Shown here piece by piece: positions 57,922 to 64,000 of a DNA stretch of 64,000 nucleotides. The translations under genes and the position numbers were made by a program. This DNA is from Ficedula albicollis (Eukaryota > Chordata > Aves > Passeriformes > Muscicapidae): assembly GCF_000247815.1 (NCBI RefSeq), contig NC_021681.1:23258789-23322788 (forward strand), in the 5' to 3' direction. How positions within the stretch are numbered: the first letter of the stretch is position 1; the number at the start of each line of letters is the position of its first letter. The notes beneath the pieces were generated by a model, which saw only the letters and a program-made list of their open reading frames with translations, was not told where the DNA came from and did not search any database.

Positions 57922-59271
57922 CGCCTGGTGTTCTGTGTCCCTGTTTCAAAGCCCTGCCTGTGTTGTTGTTTCTGAATAAACCATGCATCTCTCTCTCAAC
58001 CTGTAAAAGCTCTTTGCAGTGTGCTGCTGAATTTCCCTCCTGATCCTGGGGGTGTTTATGGAGGGGTTTGTCACAGTCTGCTCTGTTCCCAGTGCTGGGG
58101 TGATCCTGTGAGTGTGTAAACACTGCTCTGCTCCTCTGAAATTCAAGATTATTTCCTGAGGGTGACCATCAAGCTGACCCCTCCTTGCAGTGCTCCACTG
58201 CCTTTTCCTGTCACAGCCGTAGAAAACCCTCTGAGCCAGATCCTGCAGCACATTTAAAATCTTATTATTTCATTAGTGCAATGTTTTAATCACCTGTTTT
58301 GGCTGCTGAGCTGTGGGAGAGGCAAGGACAGCCCTAAGGGAGAGCCTGGAGACTTTCCCAGCTGGTGATTTCTCCTGCCTGGGTGCAGCACAGATGTTGA
58401 GCAGAGCTGCTGTGGCACTTGTGCTGCTGAGCCTTGGCCCTGCAGAGGGCTGAGCTCTCCTTCCTCCTCCCTGCAGCCAGCACAGGGCAGAGAATTTATT
58501 GACTGCCTCTGCAATCAGGCAATTCTCTTAACTGGCTTCATTTCCAGGGCTCTGTCATCCCCCCCTGCTCTGTTGGTGGCACAGCTGTTTGTGTGCTGGT
58601 TGGGATAAAAACCCCCAAGACTGGGCAGCAAATCAATCAGAGGCAAGGACAGATACCTCTCAAAGGTAATTGCCTCCAGAAATCCTGAGAGCCTTCACAA
58701 TTCCCCTGTCTGCTCCCACAGGTCTCTCCCTCCTGTGGTTCTGCTTTGAGGAGCCTCTATTGAGCAGCAGGACATCCCCAAATAATGCCAGCAGTGAGAC
58801 AAAAGACCTTTCCTTTTCTTGATTTACCTCCCCAGTGCTCTCAGGCCACACCAAACTCCAGAGCAAGATCTTTTTTATTGTCTTTATTTTATTTTTTTTT
58901 TTAATTTCTAAGGGTCAGACTGATTCAGCGTTTCCCATGTACAAACCTCATTAAAGAGCACTTGGACATGGTGGGGCTTTTTATTCAGCTGTGGGATTTG
59001 TTTTCCTTTTCTTTGGATGTTCATCCCTGTGTCATTTCCACAATGATCTTGGGGTCTGAGCTTGGATATGTTTTAATTAAATGCAGTGGGAGTCAATAAT
59101 TGTGAGTAGTTGTCAACACAGAGCTCCTGGATGAGAAAATCACACACTGTTTTTAATGCACCAAACTCATGATATTCAGTATAACATTATGTATTATTTA
59201 TGTACCCATATCCATATTGGTATCACAAATGCACTCAAAAATGTTTTATTTTCTGTTTCAATGTCTCTTTG
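57922..59271. other. Intergenic 3' of the LRR gene, no gene seen
   Basis: Single-copy sequence with short T-rich stretches near 58869-58903. No further LRR exon was found here on the minus strand. Confidence 0.5.
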
Positions 59272-59299
59272 ACCAGTAAAAAAAAAAAAAAAAAAAAAA

Positions 59300-59395
<96 letters not shown>

Positions 59396-59426
59396 TGACC
59401 AAAAAAAAAAAAAAAAAAAAAAAAAT
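59272..59426. other. A-tract / about 94-nt poly-C / A-tract block with repeated TGACC edge, probable artefact
   Basis: Left edge 'ttgaccagt' plus about 24 A, then about 94 pure C ending at 59395, then 'tgacc' plus about 25 A. The repeated TGACC-A-run on both sides suggests one locus was written twice around a filled gap. On the minus strand it sits just beyond the LRR gene's poly(A) signal. Confidence 0.78.
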
Positions 59427-59445
59427 AGAACTTCCATAAGCAGGA

Positions 59446-59451
59446 TTTATT
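59446..59451 (-). terminator. Candidate poly(A) signal AATAAA of the LRR gene
   Basis: Reads AATAAA on the minus strand, about 56 nt after the inferred stop codon, implying a very short 3' UTR. Sequence beyond it is disturbed by the poly-C block. Confidence 0.55.
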
Positions 59452-59506
59452 GTCTCTTTTGAGCAAGGTGGTTGTAGCACAGTTGTGATCCCACAAAAAT
59501 ACAGTG

Positions 59507-59618
59507 CTAGAGTATAGTGCAGATTCTGTAAAAAAACCTGACATCAGGGGGTGAACAGTCCTCTGGAAGTTTTGGGATACCATCCAGTATTTTCAGGTTT
59601 GGCAAATTGGAGAACACA
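59507..59618 (-). CDS. LRR gene, last exon with stop
   Basis: Acceptor 'cttttaag|TGT' on the minus strand completes the Leu codon of the previous exon. It encodes the LRR cap [20 protein letters not shown], then [16 protein letters not shown] and TAG (59509-59507). A donor after GTCAG ('gttttt') is weak, so I treat this as terminal. Confidence 0.82.
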
Positions 59619-62600
59619 CTTAAAAGAGAGACAAAAGGAAAAATAGAAATTGAGAGAAATAATCTTGGGAAATGTTGAGAACAAAACAGGCACTGATAAA
59701 AAAGAAACAGTGGATTGAAACATATCTAAAATAGATTTGGGTTGTTGGAAATCTTGACTTTTCATTTGTTGCAGAATTTGTCTGATAAAGAGCTAATTAA
59801 AACTCTCAGATTTCACTCTATTGTACCACTTTTATATCATCAGACTCAATAAAGCACTTCAAGAATCTGCCTTCCAACACTGAGAATGAACATAATACCA
59901 GAGTTATATCAAAAAATACCAATATTTAATTGCCCTAAGACGGAGAGCAGAAACACAATTGGGAATTGTTAAAAGGTGGTTTTCTGCTTTTGTTCTCCTG
60001 GACCTGTAGATATGCAAATAAAAAGTGCCAAAGGGATGCCCACAAGACTAAAGGGATAAAACATGCTGGAAATTCAGAAGTTTTCATTAAACACTTCTTT
60101 CACACTTCTCCTGTATTTTTCCCCCCGTCCCAGGCAGCGATGGGAGGAGATGTGTCCCATTTCAGACACACTCTGCAAGGTTTATCTTTAAAATATCAAC
60201 ACCTGGCTCTGCTTGTAGTGGGAAAAAAAAACAACATGCAGATTTTCTAGGGGTGAGACTGAGAACAGATTCTATTCTCCTGGATTTCCTTGGATTGTAA
60301 AATCTTGGATTAGAGTTTCCACCCCCAGTGTCTGAGGCTGCTCTGTTGAATCTCCAGCACGTCCCAGAGCCTGCAGCACAACTTTCACTGAGGGGCTGCT
60401 CAGGGCAGAGCAGCTCCCACAGGGACAGGGGGAATCCAGAAAAATAAATGAAGGGAACTTAATTTTCCCCTGCTGTTGCTCCTGTCTTCCAAGACATGCT
60501 CCTGATTCCGTCTCTGACATGTAATGCAATCTGGGCTCCTTGCAGAGCCCACCAAGGATACAGTGAGACTGAAGAGAGATTGAGTAATAGGTAGCTGCTA
60601 TTAATAAAAGGGAATCTAATTTATCTGCTCACTGTCTGCAAACCTGATCCAAGGGCTCAGTTCAGCTCCAGAGCTGCCAGTCATGCCATGAAAAAGCATC
60701 ATAGGCAGTTTCTGAATATTTTGGGGCTTTTATCACATAATAGCTCACTAACCCACATTCCTGGAGCTTTTCAGAGTGTTGAAACTAAGGGAAAATGAAA
60801 AGCTTCTTTAGAGAGCTTGTTGGATTTGAGATCCTATTCCTTTGAAACTCTGACAAACATTTGTTTTTTGTGTTTATCACTTCTGTTAGGCTGGAGAGGG
60901 GCAGACTTACAGTTGTCTGTATCCTTCCTGGAACTCACAGGGATTCCTCCTGAGGATCAGGGATTCAAGTGGAGTGTGTCTGAAGTCTGAAATCCCACTT
61001 AGGGTCGTGATGTTATTTTCAGCAAGAGATAAGTGCTGAATCTGGGGGATCTTTGGCAGCTGTTTGAAGGATGTAAAGTGGTTTTTATTTGCATTTAGCT
61101 CTCTGCATCTGTAAAGTACAAAGTGTAGCATCACTATGACATCTGGGACAGGATCCCTAAGCAGGGATGGGTTTTACACACTGGTTTTACATTTGTGCTG
61201 TTTTTGCCTAGTCATGGACTGCCAGACCTGATCCCCACACTTTATATTCCATGATTCCTTTATATTGTACAACAGATGCATCATTATTTCTGCTCTCAAT
61301 ACCACAGCTCTCCATACACCTAAATACACAACAGCAGAGTAGCAGCAGGCGGATGGTAAAATGAATTTATAGTTGTCATGGTCATGCTTGGCCTCTCTGC
61401 TTGAGTTATGTTCCACCATCTCTGCACAGAGATTCCTTCTGTGTTCAACAATTTCCCCTTTTGATCTCCCTGAAGCTGACAAGACTCATCAATTATTCCC
61501 CAGGAATAAAGGGGACATCATCTGATCTCCTCACTGGGTATTTTCAGCCTGGGGATGGTGACATGAACTCAGAACAGCAATAAACTGATGGGGTCTCAGC
61601 CCAACCCCCCCCAAGATCCTGCTCCAGCTGCCACTTCAGGAAAACTTTCATTTCTGTGATAAAATGCTGAGATTTTGGTTTCTGTATAAAAATAGAAATG
61701 GGACATTCTGTCTACCTTGGCAACCTTATGGCACTTAGGTCTGTCAAAGAATTGTCCACCAGCCACAGCTTTTCCACCCGAATTAACCTCCGGAGGATTC
61801 TTTTGAAGTTTTCCACCTGGTAAAGATCACCCAGGTCCTGGAAGGAAAGGTTCAGCTCCTGGGAGGGGAAAAAAATAAGAGTAATCACTTTTTTTATTTC
61901 TTTCCCTTGCTTTCTAATAGCAATGTCATTAAATATAGAATTAGTCAGAGGTAGTTAAAATGAGAATACATTTTATGCTGCTGCTCATATTGGTGGTACC
62001 AAGTAGCAAATTCACCTCAGAATCACAGTGATGGACTCCTTAATTCTTTGAAGGGAAAAAGAAACCATCTCTCAAGCATCAATTTTAGTGTCCATCTCCC
62101 CCTTCCTCCGTGAGTGGGGTTAGCAGTGTGGGGGAGGGAGCAGGACCAAGTGATCCTGGCAGATTGCTTTGGCTTCTAAACTCATCTGGCACCAAAGGCC
62201 TGAGCATCAGCCAGATGTAGACATTCATAGAGCCCTCACAGAATGGTCTGGGTTGGCAGGGAGCTTAAAATTCACCCAATTCCACCCCCTGCCATAGCCA
62301 GGGACACCTTCCTTGTAACAGGTTTAAACCCATTAAGTGCAGTGAGCAGCCAGCACATCATTATTTGGCTCCTTTACAGCTACAGTCCAAAGTGTTAATG
62401 AGAAAGTTTTACAGCACAGTTTTCCCAGTTCTCTTGCAGCCTCTTTTCCCATTTCTCTGTGTCAGTTACTTGTTTTCTTTTTTTCAGAACATGTTCTTCT
62501 TTTCTGAAAAACAGCTCTTCTTCTGAGGGCCCTGGTCAGAGAGAAAGATTTACAGTTGAGGATGGGATACAGAAATGGCACTTAGTCACTTGCTGGAAGA

Positions 62601-63615
62601 ATATATATACATATTGCTGGGAAGATTCTGTAATAAAGAAATATATATAATATTATAGGTGTGTAAGTTTCCAGGCTTATGAGATATAAATTAATGGGAA
62701 GATTTTTCTACCATTTCCAGGCCCATAATTCAGCCAGCAATCTACAGTCGTGATGGTTTTGTGCATGGTTGGTAAATGACAGATCCGCTACAGCTCAGAA
62801 TGAAAACTCTTTCTGAAGGGTTGTTCATAAGGACCTGAGTTCAACAATCCTTCTTGTTCCTTGCCATGCTGTGAGTTAGCCCTTGATTGTCCTGAGAAAT
62901 GAAAATGTTTGCAGCTCCCAGAGCAGTGACAAGGACCAGCAGCCCCTCCAAACCTCCTTTGTGTTGAGACAGACACACACTGGAGATTTAAAGCCCTAAT
63001 GAAATGTTTAGAGCTATGGAGATCTCCAAATTCCTGACTGAAGCAAGGACAGGCTGGAAATTTTCCACTGTTTACTCCCAAACATGCAAATACTGGATTT
63101 TAAAACCCATCTGTTCCTGAGTGTGTCTATAGATTGTAATTGAGCCAATTCAGTCTTGAAATACAATATTATATGTGCCACTGTTTGCAGGACTGGGTTT
63201 CCCTCTTGCTCTCTTGTTTGGCTGTTTGGCTCGTGGCTACTGCATGCTGAGCAGTCAAATGTTAATGAACTTTTGAGAGAAATAATCAGCACCATTTTAA
63301 TACTAAATATTCTGAATTTGCAGCTCAGGCAGTTGTTTTTAATTTTGGAAATCGCAAAGGGTAATCTCCTAATGATTAAAAAAAAAAAACCAAGCAAGCA
63401 TGATGAAATCCTTCCCCTTTTCAAAAGAATGGCCATGATTTAAGCTCACCCTTTTTAAGGATGTGCTCTCTGACTCCATTGAGTTAGGGCTGAAATGTCA
63501 GAGTGTGTTTTTGATGCTTACCTTCCCTCACTCGGGGGCAGTGGAGCTGATCTCCTCGAACGCCGTGTTCCTCTATGTCACACCAGCCAAGGTACTTGAA
63601 GGAGTCAGAAGGAAG
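59507..63615 (-). CDS. SDS22-type leucine-rich-repeat protein, C-terminal five exons (5' end outside window)
   Basis: Exons in transcript order are 63615-63522, 62531-62470, 61858-61716, 61108-60911 and 59618-59507. All have AG/GT boundaries and matching phases (1, 0, 2, 2, stop), giving about 202 codons without a stop. The protein has an N-terminal part with no recognised domain and a charged linker ([20 protein letters not shown]). Next come about four 22-residue LRRs ([49 protein letters not shown]). It ends with an LRR cap ([20 protein letters not shown]), as in SDS22 and U2A', and a short tail ending RICTIL. Such proteins usually bind partners through the concave LRR face; no partner is inferable here. 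It is convergent with GOLIM4. The position suggests the locus represented in human by LRRC77P, from memory only. Confidence 0.88.
59619..60910 (-). other. LRR gene intron (cap exon side), no other feature
   Basis: 1,292-bp intron with donor GTAAGT. Single-copy; no repeat or further exon recognised. Confidence 0.75.
60911..61108 (-). CDS. LRR gene exon with three repeats
   Basis: 198 bp. Acceptor 'tactttacag|ATG', donor CAACT|GTAAGT (minus strand). Encodes [20 protein letters not shown], then the [14 protein letters not shown] and [19 protein letters not shown] repeats, the clearest LRR consensus in the gene. Confidence 0.9.
61109..61715 (-). other. LRR gene intron
   Basis: 607-bp intron with donor GTAGAC. 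Its donor-proximal part (61564-61715) was copied to 57347-57562. Confidence 0.75.
61716..61858 (-). CDS. LRR gene exon, first visible repeat
   Basis: 143 bp, phase 0 start and phase 2 end. Acceptor 'cccctcccag|GAG', donor CCAAG|GTAGAC (minus strand). Encodes [20 protein letters not shown] then [20 protein letters not shown]. The last 41 bp are duplicated at 57563-57603. Confidence 0.9.
61859..62469 (-). other. LRR gene intron with antisense-read CR1 tail
   Basis: 611-bp intron with donor GTAACT. It contains a short CR1 fragment at about 62237-62320. Confidence 0.75.
62237..62320 (-). mobile_element. CR1 LINE 3' fragment, short
   Basis: On + it reads 'cacagaatggtctgggttgg' then 'cagggagcttaaaattcacc' and 'ccacccc...gccatagccagggacacctt', the reverse complement of a CR1 tail. 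Confidence 0.87.
62470..62531 (-). CDS. LRR gene small charged exon
   Basis: 62 bp. Acceptor 'ctctctgaccag|GGC', donor AAACAA|GTAACT (minus strand). It completes a Gly codon and then encodes [20 protein letters not shown]. It was picked because it is the one segment in this interval that bridges the phases of its neighbours (1 to 0) with good splice sites. Confidence 0.78.
62532..63521 (-). other. LRR gene intron, no other feature
   Basis: 990-bp intron with donor GTAAGC, single-copy. Open frames within it show no LRR pattern. Confidence 0.7.
63522..63615 (-). CDS. LRR gene, most upstream exon visible
   Basis: 94 bp. Acceptor 'ctttcttttcaag|CTT', donor GGAAG|GTAAGC (minus strand). Only phase 0 is open, giving [20 protein letters not shown] and onward to CPRVRE. 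It is CpG-rich relative to its surroundings, which supports coding. Further 5' exons must lie beyond position 64000 or be unrecognised between here and the edge. Confidence 0.75.
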
Positions 63616-64000
63616 CTTGAAAAGAAAGCAAGATAAAGGCATAAAATAATCAGTAAAAGCTCCTGAAGTTTTGCCATTGTACTTTCTCTTATTTCTGGCC
63701 TTATTACAGCAGAAATCCCCCCCAGTCAGAGCCATATGCAGGAGCTGGGAAATGCTGTGGGAATTCACAGTTAAGTGGAGTTTGGCACAGCTCATCCTGT
63801 TTAATAAATTGGCTCAAATATTGGGGAGAGCCTTCTTAGGGCTCATTTTCCACCTGCCCATTGTCTGATTAGGAATAATAGGTGAATAATGCAGCAACAC
63901 ACACAGCTCCTTCCCAGCAGCAGGAAGAAGTGATTTATTGAAAGGGCATTGCACTTGTATGAGACAGAACACGAAAACAAAGCAGAAAAGACTCGTTGGC
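63616..64000. other. Presumed intron of the LRR gene to the window edge, nothing recognised
   Basis: No start codon with exon context or further LRR-type exon was recognised on the minus strand in these 385 bp. Confidence 0.5.

Noticed and set aside
59507..59535. Weak donor after GTCAG that would extend the LRR gene further 3'
   Set aside because: The GTTTTT donor is poor, no suitable downstream exon was seen on the minus strand, and the open frame ends at a nearby stop followed by AATAAA.
63484..63795. Longer minus-strand open frame extending the 63.6 kb LRR exon upstream to an ATG
   Set aside because: A strong polypyrimidine tract and AG at 63616-63617 fit an acceptor, and the upstream peptide does not resemble the rest of the protein. 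Not excluded without transcripts.

Overview
This is a bird genome window, most likely from a songbird. It has large introns with GT-AG splice sites. Its interspersed repeats are almost all truncated CR1 LINE 3' ends, recognisable by the sequence around 'ttggaagggaccttaaag'. It also carries one solo LTR of a type I remember from passerines. There are no bacterial-type genes, operons or CRISPR arrays.

Layout. 1-13.3 kb is intergenic: a GC-rich minisatellite (about 303-2110) split by a 1.1 kb pure-C block, then AT-rich single-copy DNA with two CR1 fragments. 13.6-15.6 kb is a second GC-rich tandem array, with a 72-bp higher-order period and two more pure-C blocks, running up to the first coding exon of GOLIM4. 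15,624-44,328 (+) is a complete GOLIM4 gene (GPP130, Golgi integral membrane protein 4). I resolved 16 coding exons with consistent splice phases. They join to 2,049 nt, coding for 682 aa plus a stop. Its 3' UTR runs to two AATAAA signals near 46.0 kb. 46.0-59.4 kb is intergenic: CR1 fragments, a 717-bp solo LTR, several short exact tandem duplications, and a duplicated fragment of the next gene. 59,507-63,615 (-) holds the last five exons of a small SDS22-type leucine-rich-repeat protein that converges on GOLIM4. Its 5' end lies beyond the right edge. Its position next to GOLIM4 suggests the locus that survives in human only as the pseudogene LRRC77P; this identification is from memory and needs checking.

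The two genes are convergent and show no sign of shared function. GOLIM4 is a type II Golgi/endosome cycling protein with a lumenal coiled coil and an acidic tail. The LRR protein is probably a soluble protein-interaction module.

Two cautions. Five pure-C blocks (94-1,144 nt, all C on the + strand) look like assembly or gap-fill artefacts, and one removes most of the GOLIM4 5' UTR and core promoter. A 1,162-bp near-identical direct duplication in GOLIM4 intron 1 may be real or a false haplotype duplication. No entirely new molecular system was found. The best leads are the LRR gene, its partial exon duplication, and the higher-order minisatellite at the GOLIM4 promoter.
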